Shown here: in pieces, positions 56,921 to 64,000 of the stretch
Layout: every line of letters starts with the position of its first letter
Numbering within the stretch: position 1 is the stretch's first letter
NCBI RefSeq assembly: GCF_003854935.1
Contig: NZ_CP033969.1
Coordinates: 2,914,001-2,978,000, forward strand
Direction of reading: 5' to 3'
DNA: 64,000 nt
Origin: Cupriavidus pauculus
Lineage (GTDB): Bacteria; Pseudomonadota; Gammaproteobacteria; Burkholderiales; Burkholderiaceae
Program-made: the position numbers and the translations under genes
Notes under the pieces: model-generated
Seen by the model: only the letters and a program-made list of their open reading frames with translations
Databases searched by the model: none
Told to the model about the DNA's origin: nothing

Positions 56921-57046
56921 TCCCCTCTCCCGCCTGCGGGAGAGGGGTTGGGGGAGAGGGCCAGCGCATCGAACTGCGACAGGTCGGCAAGCAGAGCCTC
57001 GACACCCTCTCCCCCGGCCCCTCTCCCGCACGGCGGGAGAGGGGAG
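56921..57046. repeat. REP-like element, copy 2
   Basis: A direct repeat of 56728-56853 with only a few substitutions (for example CGGCTCAAA against CGCATCGAA). A third partial unit, GCGGGAGAGGGG, lies between the copies at 56869-56880. A related hairpin occurs at 60192-60218. Located between convergent genes, as palindromic extragenic repeats often are. Confidence 0.85.
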
Positions 57047-57084
57047 AAACACCGGGCATGACGCCATCCCTCGCCATCCCTCGC

Positions 57085-58332
57085 CTACCCCGCATGCTCC
57101 AGCATCGCCTGCAGCAGCACGTTGGCGCCGGCCGCGATGTGTTCGGGTAGTACGTCTTCCAGTTCGTTGTGGCTGATGCCGTCCTTGCACGGCACGAAGA
57201 TCATGCCGGTGGGGGCGCGGCGGGCCACGTAGACGGCGTCGTGGCCGGCGCCGCTGACCACGTCCATGTGTGGCAGGCCCAGCCGGGCGGCGGCGCGGCG
57301 TACGCTGTCCACGCAGGCGGGTGCGAACAGGCACGGCTCGAACTTGACCACCTGGCGGATCTCCACGGCCACGCGCGCCGCGTCGGCGATGCCGGCAAAC
57401 GCCGCGCGCATGGCCGCGTCCATCCGGTCCAGGCCGTCCTGGCCCAGGTTGCGGAAGTCCACCGAAAAGTCCACCCGCCCCGGAATCACGTTGCGCGAAT
57501 TTGGCGTGACCTCGACAAAGCCCACCGTGCCGCGCCCGTGCGGCGCCTCGTCGCGCGCGATGCGGTTCACGGCCTCGATCATCCGCGCCGACGCCAGCAG
57601 TGCATCGTGGCGCAGGGCCAGTGGCGTGGGCCCGGCGTGGGCGTCCTGGCCGGTCACGGTCACGTCGTACCACTGCTGGCCCAGCGCGCCCGATACCACG
57701 CCGATCGGCAGCCCGGCCGCCTCGAGCACCGGCCCCTGCTCGATATGCGCCTCGAAATAGGCGGCGTACATGCCGCCGGGCACCTCGCCGGCCGGCTGGG
57801 GGCCGTGGTAGCCGATGGCGGCCAGCGCGTCGCCCACGCTCACGCCGTCGCGGTCCCGCTGCGCGCGGGCGTGGGCCGCGTCGAACACGCCCGCGAAGAC
57901 GCCCGAGCCCATCATCACCGGCGTGAAGCGCGTGCCTTCCTCGTTGGTCCAGAACGCCACCTCGAGCGGCGCGCGCGTGCGGATGCCCAGGTCGTCGAGC
58001 GTGCGCATGACCTCCAGCCCGGCCAGCACGCCAAAGTTGCCGTCGAACTTGCCACCCGACGGCTGCGTGTCGATGTGGCTGCCCGTGGCCACGGCCGGCG
58101 CGTGCGGGTCCGTGCCGGCGCGCCGCGCGAAGACGTTGCCGATCTCGTCCACGCGCACGTCCAGCCCCGCCTCGCGGCACCACTGCACGACCAGGTCGCG
58201 CCCGCGCCGGTCCTCGTCGGTCAGCGCGATGCGGCACACGCCGCCCCTGGGCGTGGCGCCGATCTCGCCAAGCGCCATCAGCGATTGCCACAGGCGGGCG
58301 CCATTGATGCGGGGAGTGAATTGCGAATCCAT
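57085..58332 (-). CDS. M20-family amidohydrolase (hydantoinase/carbamoylase type)
   Basis: The protein has 415 residues, starting at 58332 (MDSQFTPRINGARLW). Binuclear metal ligands are visible: GSHIDTQPSGGKFDGNFG (His, Asp), WTNEEGTRF (Glu), YFEAHIEQGPVLE (His/Glu), and at the end CKDGISHNELEDVLPEH (His). The family hydrolyses N-carbamoyl amino acids or allantoate-like ureides to the amine, CO2 and ammonia. It is divergent from the peptide-ABC operon (159 bases), and together with the amidase region suggests use of an amide or ureido compound. It lacks an adjacent dihydropyrimidinase. Confidence 0.92.
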   Translation of the reverse strand: MDSQFTPRINGARLWQSLMALGEIGATPRGGVCRIALTDEDRRGRDLVVQWCREAGLDVRVDEIGNVFARRAGTDPHAPAVATGSHIDTQPSGGKFDGNFGVLAGLEVMRTLDDLGIRTRAPLEVAFWTNEEGTRFTPVMMGSGVFAGVFDAAHARAQRDRDGVSVGDALAAIGYHGPQPAGEVPGGMYAAYFEAHIEQGPVLEAAGLPIGVVSGALGQQWYDVTVTGQDAHAGPTPLALRHDALLASARMIEAVNRIARDEAPHGRGTVGFVEVTPNSRNVIPGRVDFSVDFRNLGQDGLDRMDAAMRAAFAGIADAARVAVEIRQVVKFEPCLFAPACVDSVRRAAARLGLPHMDVVSGAGHDAVYVARRAPTGMIFVPCKDGISHNELEDVLPEHIAAGANVLLQAMLEHAG

Positions 58333-58491
58333 GTCTCGGTGGTCTGCGGTGAGTGAAGATGGATTGCCCCTGTGCAAGAAGCAGACCACGCGCGGCGGAC
58401 GTCGCGATGGTGCATGGCCACTGGCACATCACTTGCTAGACCGGAGGCAGTCCCATCTCGCACCTTCACCCATCACCCAGGAGCCCTGCCT

Positions 58492-60171
58492 GTGACCCAG
58501 AACACGTCTTCCCCAGCGACCGGCCTTGCCGCCGCGCTCCGTTGCGTCTCCGCCGCCGTCGCGCTCTCGCTGCTCGCCCTGCCCGGCGCGGCCATGGCGC
58601 AGAAGGTGCTGCGCATCGGCATGACCGCCGCCGACATCCCGCGCACGCTCGGCCAGCCCGACCAGGGCTTCGAGGGCAACCGCTTCACCGGCATCCCGAT
58701 GTACGACGCGCTGACCCAGTGGGACCTGTCCAAGTCCAACGGCCCGAGCCTGCTGATCCCGGACCTGGCCACCGAGTGGAAGGTCGACGACAAGGACAAG
58801 ACCAAATGGACCTTCAAGCTGCGCCCCGGCGTGAAGTTCCATGACGGCTCGGCCTTCAACGCCGACGCCGTGGTCTGGAACGTCAACAAGGTGCTCGACA
58901 AGACCGCCAGGCAGTTCGATCCGAGCCAGGTGGGCGTGACGGCGTCGCGCATGCCCACGCTGCGCAGCGCGCGCAAGATCGACGACCTGACCGTGGAGCT
59001 GGTGACGTCCGAGCCGGATTCGTTCCTGCCGTACAACGTCTCGAACCTGTTCATGGCGTCGCCCACGCACTGGGAGAAGAAGCTCGCGGCCGTGCCGGCG
59101 TCGGTGACCGACCCGGCCGAACGCAGCAAGCAGGCGTGGGTGGCCTTTGCCGCCGATGCCTCGGGCACCGGCCCGTTCAAGATGACGCGCTTCGTGCCGC
59201 GCGAGCGGCTGGAGCTGGCAAAGAACCCGGCGTACTGGGACAGCAAGCGCGTGCCGAAGATCGACAAGGTCGTGATGCTGCCGATGCCCGAGGCCAACGC
59301 GCGCACCGCGGCGCTGCTGTCGGGCCAGGTCGACTGGATCGAGGCGCCCGCGCCCGACGCCGTCGCGCAGATCAAGAGCCGCGGCTTCGAGGTCTACGCC
59401 AACGCCCAGCCGCACATGTGGCCGTGGCAGCTCTCGTTCGCGCCGAACTCGCCGTGGCTGGACAAGCGCGTGCGCCAGGCCGCCAACCTCTGCGTGAACC
59501 GCTCTGGCCTGAAGACGCTGCTGGGCGGCTACATGGCCGAGGCCAAGGGCATCGTCGAGGCCGGCAACCCGTGGTGGGGCAATCCCGCCTTCGACATCAA
59601 GTACGACCCCGAGGCGGCGCGCAAGCTGATGGCCGAGGCCGGCTACTCGGCCGCCAAGCCGGTCAAGGTCAAGGTGCAGGTATCGGCGTCCGGATCGGGC
59701 CAGATGCAGCCGCTGCCGATGAACGAATACGTGCAGCAGAACCTCAAGGCGTGCTACTTCGACGTGGACTTCGACGTCGTGGAATGGAACACGCTGTTCA
59801 CGAACTGGCGCATCGGCGCCAAGGACCCAAGCGCCCACGGCGCCAACGCCATCAACGTCAGCTTTGCGGCGATGGACCCGTTCTTTGCGATGGTCCGCTT
59901 CGTCAGCACCAAGACGCAGCCGCCGGTATCGAACAACTGGGGCTTCTTCGGCAACGCCGAGTTCGACAAGCTGATCGAGACGGCCCGCACGTCGTTCGGC
60001 GAGAAGGACCGCGACGCCGCGCTGGCCCGGCTGCACGCCCGCATCGTCGAGGAATCGCCGTTCGTGCTGATCGCCCACGACGTGGGCCCGCGCGCGATCT
60101 CGAAGAAGGTCAAGGGCGTGGTCCAGCCGCAAAGCTGGTTCATCGACATCGCGACGATGTCGATGGATTAA
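58492..60171 (+). CDS. ABC transporter substrate-binding protein, dipeptide/oligopeptide type
   Basis: The protein has 559 residues from GTG 58492, chosen because AGGAG precedes it; the frame further upstream lacks a ribosome-binding site. A signal peptide ends near residue 40 (PGAAMAQ). Family-5 features: LTQWDLSKSNGPSLLIPDLATEW, WTFKLRPGVKFHDGSAFNADAV, DASGTGPFKMTRFVPRERLELAKN, and LDKRVRQAANLCVNRSGLK. It collects peptides or similar ligands in the periplasm and hands them to the permeases encoded next. The ligand could be a peptide-like amide related to the neighbouring amidohydrolases. Confidence 0.93.
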   Translation: MTQNTSSPATGLAAALRCVSAAVALSLLALPGAAMAQKVLRIGMTAADIPRTLGQPDQGFEGNRFTGIPMYDALTQWDLSKSNGPSLLIPDLATEWKVDDKDKTKWTFKLRPGVKFHDGSAFNADAVVWNVNKVLDKTARQFDPSQVGVTASRMPTLRSARKIDDLTVELVTSEPDSFLPYNVSNLFMASPTHWEKKLAAVPASVTDPAERSKQAWVAFAADASGTGPFKMTRFVPRERLELAKNPAYWDSKRVPKIDKVVMLPMPEANARTAALLSGQVDWIEAPAPDAVAQIKSRGFEVYANAQPHMWPWQLSFAPNSPWLDKRVRQAANLCVNRSGLKTLLGGYMAEAKGIVEAGNPWWGNPAFDIKYDPEAARKLMAEAGYSAAKPVKVKVQVSASGSGQMQPLPMNEYVQQNLKACYFDVDFDVVEWNTLFTNWRIGAKDPSAHGANAINVSFAAMDPFFAMVRFVSTKTQPPVSNNWGFFGNAEFDKLIETARTSFGEKDRDAALARLHARIVEESPFVLIAHDVGPRAISKKVKGVVQPQSWFIDIATMSMD

Positions 60172-60191
60172 GGCTGGCGGCGGTGTCGGCG

Positions 60192-60218
60192 CCCCTCTCC
60201 CGCCAGGCGAGAGAGGGG
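60192..60218 (+). other. Stem-loop between binding-protein and permease genes
   Basis: CCCCTCTC pairs with GAGAGGGG across a short GC-rich loop, 20 bases after the binding-protein stop. It belongs to the same sequence type as the REP-like elements at 56728-57046, and may lower downstream expression relative to the binding protein. Confidence 0.55.
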
Positions 60219-60264
60219 TGCCATCTTGAAACGATTTCGCTCCCCCCACAGCCGGCCACAGACC

Positions 60265-61215
60265 ATGACTTACCTGCTTCGCCGCATCCTGTATGCGCTG
60301 CCGATCCTGCTTGGGGTCGCCCTGCTCTGCTTCTCGCTGGTCCATATCGCGCCCGGTGACCCGCTCGTGTCGGTGCTGCCGCCGGACGCGTCCGAGGAAC
60401 TGCGGCTGCAGCTGACCGCGCTGTACGGCTTCGACAAGCCGTTCCTGGAGCAATTTCTCCACTGGCTGGTCCGCGCGCTGCACGGCGACCTGGGCACGTC
60501 CATCGCCACCAACCGGCCGGTGATGGCCGAGGTGTCCAACGCCGTGGTCAATTCGATCCGGCTCGCCACCGTGGCCACGCTGATCGGCTTCACGGCCGGC
60601 TGCCTGTTCGGCTTCGTGGCCGGCTACCTGCGCGATTCGGTGTGGGACCGGCTCGCCTCCGTCGTCTCGGTGCTCGGCGTCAGCATCCCGCATTACTGGC
60701 TGGGGATGGTGCTGGTCATCGCGTTCTCGGTGCTGCTGGGCTGGCTGCCGGCCACCGGCGCCGGGCCGGGCGGCTCGGGCGACTGGGCGTGGGACTGGGA
60801 GCACGTGAAGTACCTGCTGCTGCCGGCCGTGACGATGTCGGTCATCCCGATGGGCATCGTCGCGCGCACGATCCGGGCGCTGGTGGCCGAGATCCTGTCC
60901 AACGAGTTCATCGTCGGGCTGCGCGCCCGGGGCCTGTCGGACGTTGCCGTGTTCCGCCACGTGGTCAAGAACGTGGCGCCCACGGCGCTGTCGGTGATGG
61001 GCCTGCAGCTTGGCTACCTGCTGGGCGGGTCGATCCTGATCGAGACCGTGTTCTCGTGGCCGGGCACCGGCTTCCTGCTGAACGCGGCAATCTTCCAGCG
61101 CGATTTTCCGCTGCTGCAGGGCACGATCCTGGTGCTGGCCGTGTTCTTCGTGCTGCTCAACCTGGTTGTCGACGCGCTGCAGACGCTGTTCGACCCCCGC
61201 ATCCAACGCCACTAG
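60265..61215 (+). CDS. ABC transporter permease, DppB type
   Basis: The protein has 316 residues from ATG 60265 (MTYLLRRILYALPILLG); a TTG-initiated extension from 60226 is less likely. Six hydrophobic segments are present, and the conserved EAA-type loop reads EFIVGLRARGLSDVAVFRHVVKN. The N-terminal pattern and GDLGTSIATNRPV are typical of the first permease of dipeptide/nickel-type importers. It follows the binding protein after a stem-loop and precedes the second permease by eight bases. Confidence 0.93.
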   Translation: MTYLLRRILYALPILLGVALLCFSLVHIAPGDPLVSVLPPDASEELRLQLTALYGFDKPFLEQFLHWLVRALHGDLGTSIATNRPVMAEVSNAVVNSIRLATVATLIGFTAGCLFGFVAGYLRDSVWDRLASVVSVLGVSIPHYWLGMVLVIAFSVLLGWLPATGAGPGGSGDWAWDWEHVKYLLLPAVTMSVIPMGIVARTIRALVAEILSNEFIVGLRARGLSDVAVFRHVVKNVAPTALSVMGLQLGYLLGGSILIETVFSWPGTGFLLNAAIFQRDFPLLQGTILVLAVFFVLLNLVVDALQTLFDPRIQRH

Positions 61216-61223
61216 GAGCCGCC

Positions 61224-62111
61224 ATGGAACTGACGCTGAACAAGGGCGCCGCGCCGCTGTTGGTGGAGCGCTCGCCGGGCTACTGGCGCACCGTGGGACG
61301 CCGCCTGCTGCGCAACCGGCTGGCCATGGGAGCCGCGCTGGTGCTGCTGGCGCTGATCGCCACGGCCGTGTTCGCGCCGGCGCTGATGCCGGCCGACCCC
61401 TATGCCTCGTCGATCCTCAAGCGGCTCAAGCCCATCGGCTTCGAGGGCTATCCGCTGGGCACCGACGAACTGGGCCGCGACATGCTGTCGCGGCTGATGC
61501 TGGGCGCGCGGCTGTCGCTGTTCATGGGCATCACGCCGGTGCTGCTGGCGTTCGTGATCGGCAGCGCCATCGGCATCGTGGCCGGCTACGCGGGCGGCTG
61601 GACCAACACGGCCATCATGCGCGTGACCGACATCCTCTACGCGTTCCCGTCGGTGCTGCTGGCCATCGCGCTGTCCGGCACGCTGGGTGCCGGCGTGGGC
61701 AACGCGCTGCTGTCGCTGACCATCGTGTTCGTGCCGCAGATCGTGCGCGTGGCCGAGAGCGTGACCACGCAGGTGCGCAACCGCGAGTTCGTCGATGCCG
61801 CGCGGGCCTCGGGCGCCTCGTCGCTGACCATCGTGCGCGCCCACGTGCTCAACAACGTGCTCGGGCCGATCTTCGTCTACGCCACCAGCCTGATCTCGGT
61901 GTCGATGATCCTGGCCTCGGGGCTGTCGTTCCTGGGGCTGGGCGTCAAGCCGCCCGAGCCCGAGTGGGGCCTGATGCTGAACACGCTGCGCACGGCCATC
62001 TACACGCAGCCGTGGGTGGCGGCCCTGCCCGGCGCGATGATCTTCCTCACGTCGATCTCGTTCAACCTGCTGGCCGACGGCATCCGCTCGGCCATGGAAA
62101 TCAAGGAGTGA
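61224..62111 (+). CDS. ABC transporter permease, DppC type
   Basis: The protein has 295 residues. AGGAGCCGCC precedes ATG 61224. Features: the cytoplasmic start LLRNRLAMGAALVLLALIA, GTDELGRDMLSRLMLGARLSL, and the EAA loop REFVDAARASGASSLTIVRAHVLNN. It pairs with the DppB-type permease to form the channel. It ends two bases before the first ATPase gene. Confidence 0.94.
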   Translation: MELTLNKGAAPLLVERSPGYWRTVGRRLLRNRLAMGAALVLLALIATAVFAPALMPADPYASSILKRLKPIGFEGYPLGTDELGRDMLSRLMLGARLSLFMGITPVLLAFVIGSAIGIVAGYAGGWTNTAIMRVTDILYAFPSVLLAIALSGTLGAGVGNALLSLTIVFVPQIVRVAESVTTQVRNREFVDAARASGASSLTIVRAHVLNNVLGPIFVYATSLISVSMILASGLSFLGLGVKPPEPEWGLMLNTLRTAIYTQPWVAALPGAMIFLTSISFNLLADGIRSAMEIKE

Positions 62112-62113
62112 CC

Positions 62114-63196
62114 ATGGCCGACGCGTACGTTGCCCCCGCCGCCCAACCGGTCCGCGATGTGGGCGGGCCGGCCCAGCCGCTGGTCATCGCCCGCGACCTC
62201 GTCAAGCACTTTCCGCTCAAGTCGGCCGTGCCGCTGCGCAGCGGCGGCGTGGTGCGCGCCGTCGACGGCGTCAGCTTCGACGTGCTCAAGGGCGAGACGC
62301 TGGGCGTGGTGGGCGAATCGGGCTGCGGCAAGTCCACCACGGCGCGGCTGCTGATGCAGCTGACGCCGCACGACCGCGGCGAGCTGATCTTCGACGCCCA
62401 GGGCGTGGGCTCGGCCCAGTTGCCCATGAAGGCGTTCCGCAGCCAGGTGCAGATGGTGTTCCAGGACAGCTACGCGTCGCTGAACCCGCGCCTGACGATC
62501 GAGGAATCGGTCGCGTTCACGCCGCGTGTGCATGGCGTGCCGGCCCGCGAAGCCACCGAACGGGCGCGCTACCTGCTGGAGCGCGTGGGGCTGGACCCCC
62601 GGCGCTTTGCCGGCCGCTATCCGCACGAGCTGTCGGGCGGGCAGCGCCAGCGCGTGAACATCGCGCGGGCGCTGGCGCTGCGGCCCCGGCTGGTGATCCT
62701 GGACGAGGCGGTCTCCGCGCTGGACAAGTCGGTCGAGGCCCAGGTGCTGAACCTGCTGCTCGACCTCAAGGCCGAGTTCGACCTGACCTACGTGTTCATC
62801 AGCCACGACCTCAACGTCATCCGCTACCTGTGCGACCGCGTGATGGTGATGTACCTGGGCAAGGTGGTCGAGATCGGCGACACCGAGGCGGTCTACGCCA
62901 ACCCCGCGCACCCGTACACGCGGGCGCTGCTGGCGTCGATGCCGTCGATGGACCCCGACCACCGCACGCTGGCCGCCCCGCTGGCCGGCGACCCGCCGAA
63001 CCCGATCGACCCGCCGCCCGGCTGCAGCTTCCACCCGCGCTGCGCCCGCGCCGAGCCGGTCTGCGAACGCCGCGCGCCGGTGCTGTCCGACGCGCTGGCC
63101 GGCCATCCGGTCTCGTGCCTGATGGCGATGCCCGACGGCGGCCACTCGCTGCCGCTACGCCGGCTCTCGCCGGGCCTGCACGCGGCCACGCCCTGA
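62114..63196 (+). CDS. ABC transporter ATPase, DppF/OppF type
   Basis: The protein has 360 residues. Walker A GVVGESGCGKSTTARLL, Q-loop VQMVFQDSYASLNPRLTI, signature LSGGQRQRVNIARAL, Walker B RLVILDEAVSALDKS, His in VFISHDLNVIRY. The C-terminal oligopeptide-ABC domain has CSFHPRCARAEPVCERRAP, with Cys residues that can bind an Fe-S cluster in this family. In most operons the DppD-type ATPase comes first; here the F-type does. Confidence 0.94.
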   Translation: MADAYVAPAAQPVRDVGGPAQPLVIARDLVKHFPLKSAVPLRSGGVVRAVDGVSFDVLKGETLGVVGESGCGKSTTARLLMQLTPHDRGELIFDAQGVGSAQLPMKAFRSQVQMVFQDSYASLNPRLTIEESVAFTPRVHGVPAREATERARYLLERVGLDPRRFAGRYPHELSGGQRQRVNIARALALRPRLVILDEAVSALDKSVEAQVLNLLLDLKAEFDLTYVFISHDLNVIRYLCDRVMVMYLGKVVEIGDTEAVYANPAHPYTRALLASMPSMDPDHRTLAAPLAGDPPNPIDPPPGCSFHPRCARAEPVCERRAPVLSDALAGHPVSCLMAMPDGGHSLPLRRLSPGLHAATP

Positions 63197-63214
63197 TTCC
63201 ACCGGAGGATTCCG

Positions 63215-64000
63215 ATGTCCCAACTTCCCGACCCGGGCGCCCCGCAACCCCAGCCCACCCCGGCGCCGGCCGTCTCGGTCCGCGACCTGCACGTCACGTT
63301 CGCGGGCGGCGGCAAGCTGATCCGCGCCGTCAACGGCGTCTCGCTCGACGTGGCGCCCGGCGAGGCCGTCGCGCTGATCGGCGAATCGGGCTCCGGCAAG
63401 AGCGTCACGCTGCGCGCGCTGATGCGGCTGCACCCGCCCCGGCGCACGACCATGACCGGCCAGATCCGCGTGGACGGCCACGACGTGCCGGCACTGGACA
63501 AGCGCGCGCTGGCACGGCTGCGCGGCGGCACCATCGCGATGGTGTTCCAGGAGCCGCTGCTGGCGCTGGACCCGGTCTACACGATCGGCCAGCAGATCGT
63601 CGAATGCATCCGCACGCACCGCAAGGTGTCGAAGGCCCGGGCCCACGCGCTGGCGTTGCAGGCGCTGGAGGCGGTGCGCATTCCCAGCCCCGAGCGGCGG
63701 CTGGCCGCCTATCCGCACGAGATGTCGGGCGGCATGCGCCAGCGGGCGATGATCGCGCTGGCGCTGTCGGCCCAGCCCCGCATCCTGCTGGCCGACGAGC
63801 CGACCACGGCGCTCGACGCCACGGTGCAGATCCAGGTGCTGATCCTGCTGCGCGAGCTGCAGCGCGCGCTGGGCCTGTCGATCGTCTTCGTCACGCACGA
63901 CATTGGCGCGGCGGTGGAAATTGCCGACCGCGTGGCCGTGATGTACGGCGGGCGCATCGTCGAGGAAGGCCCGATCCGCACGCTGCTGCGCGACGCGCGC
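63215..64000 (+). CDS. ABC transporter ATPase, DppD/OppD type (cut by window end)
   Basis: GGAGGATTCCG precedes ATG 63215. The 262 residues in the window include Walker A LIGESGSGKSVTLRALM, Q-loop IAMVFQEPLLALDPVY, signature MSGGMRQRAMIALAL, Walker B RILLADEPTTALDATVQ and the switch His in VFVTHDIGAAVEIADR. The C-terminal ligand-transport domain lies beyond the window. It is the fifth gene of the peptide-ABC operon. Confidence 0.93.
   Translation, partial: MSQLPDPGAPQPQPTPAPAVSVRDLHVTFAGGGKLIRAVNGVSLDVAPGEAVALIGESGSGKSVTLRALMRLHPPRRTTMTGQIRVDGHDVPALDKRALARLRGGTIAMVFQEPLLALDPVYTIGQQIVECIRTHRKVSKARAHALALQALEAVRIPSPERRLAAYPHEMSGGMRQRAMIALALSAQPRILLADEPTTALDATVQIQVLILLRELQRALGLSIVFVTHDIGAAVEIADRVAVMYGGRIVEEGPIRTLLRDAR

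Noticed and set aside
56728-57046. Possible CRISPR array
   Set aside because: Only two long units with one spacer-like gap, each internally palindromic; no 25-40 base repeat-spacer regularity and no cas gene.
58429-61212. Long minus-strand open frame opposite the peptide-ABC genes
   Set aside because: Shadow of the binding-protein and permease genes; no signal, motif or ribosome-binding site.

Overview
The window looks like chromosome of a high-GC betaproteobacterium of the Burkholderiaceae, most like Cupriavidus or Ralstonia. The basis is overall codon use, protein resemblance, and a housekeeping block containing tig-clpP-clpX-lon, tRNA-Val/tRNA-Asp and ppiD. No database search was possible, so genus level is an inference. 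Both window ends cut genes: the 3' end of selO at the left and a peptide-ABC ATPase at the right.

Layout. 1-8183: redox and housekeeping genes (selO end, msrB, yciB, a BolA-like gene, a secreted parvulin), three small unknown genes, and purL on the minus strand. 8184-14651: a MarR-like regulator divergent from a three-gene TRAP transporter, then NAD(P)HX repair (nnrDE) and an EamA exporter. 14872-30082: pgi, an orphan YbbA-type ATPase and tesA that share the tetranucleotide CATG as start codons, ppiD, two tRNAs, lon, clpX, clpP and tig (all minus), mnmC and rlmJ. 30057-33435: a VanZ-like protein, a DUF2188 protein and a UvrA paralogue.

34135-43272 is the most interesting region. It is a tightly packed nine-gene plus-strand operon for what looks like a synthase-dependent exopolysaccharide. 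It encodes a UDP-GlcNAc 2-epimerase, a small secreted Lys-rich protein, a divergent secreted deacetylase-like protein, a processive GT2 synthase, a membrane-anchored bactofilin-like beta-helix protein, a periplasmic alpha/alpha-toroid protein, a YaiO-like outer-membrane barrel, a polytopic membrane protein and a small unknown protein. Upstream lies a 699-base intergenic region with a candidate sigma-54 promoter and a perfect inverted repeat at enhancer distance.

43429-48558: a LysR regulator, a two-subunit molybdopterin oxidoreductase (iorAB type) and a divergent MFS pump, with paired palindromes between iorA and the pump. 48605-51070: a 2.4-kb remnant of a P2-like prophage at tRNA-Leu. It is bounded by 56/57-base direct repeats and keeps a tail-completion gene and the first 35 codons of a baseplate gene, with two minus-strand cargo genes between and after them. 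51371-64000: a catabolic region for an amide or carbamoyl compound. It holds an MFS transporter broken by a one-base shift, an amidase, a DUF2848 protein, GntR and IclR regulators, a pair of 126-base repeats, an M20 carbamoylase-type amidohydrolase and a dipeptide-type ABC importer operon that runs off the window.
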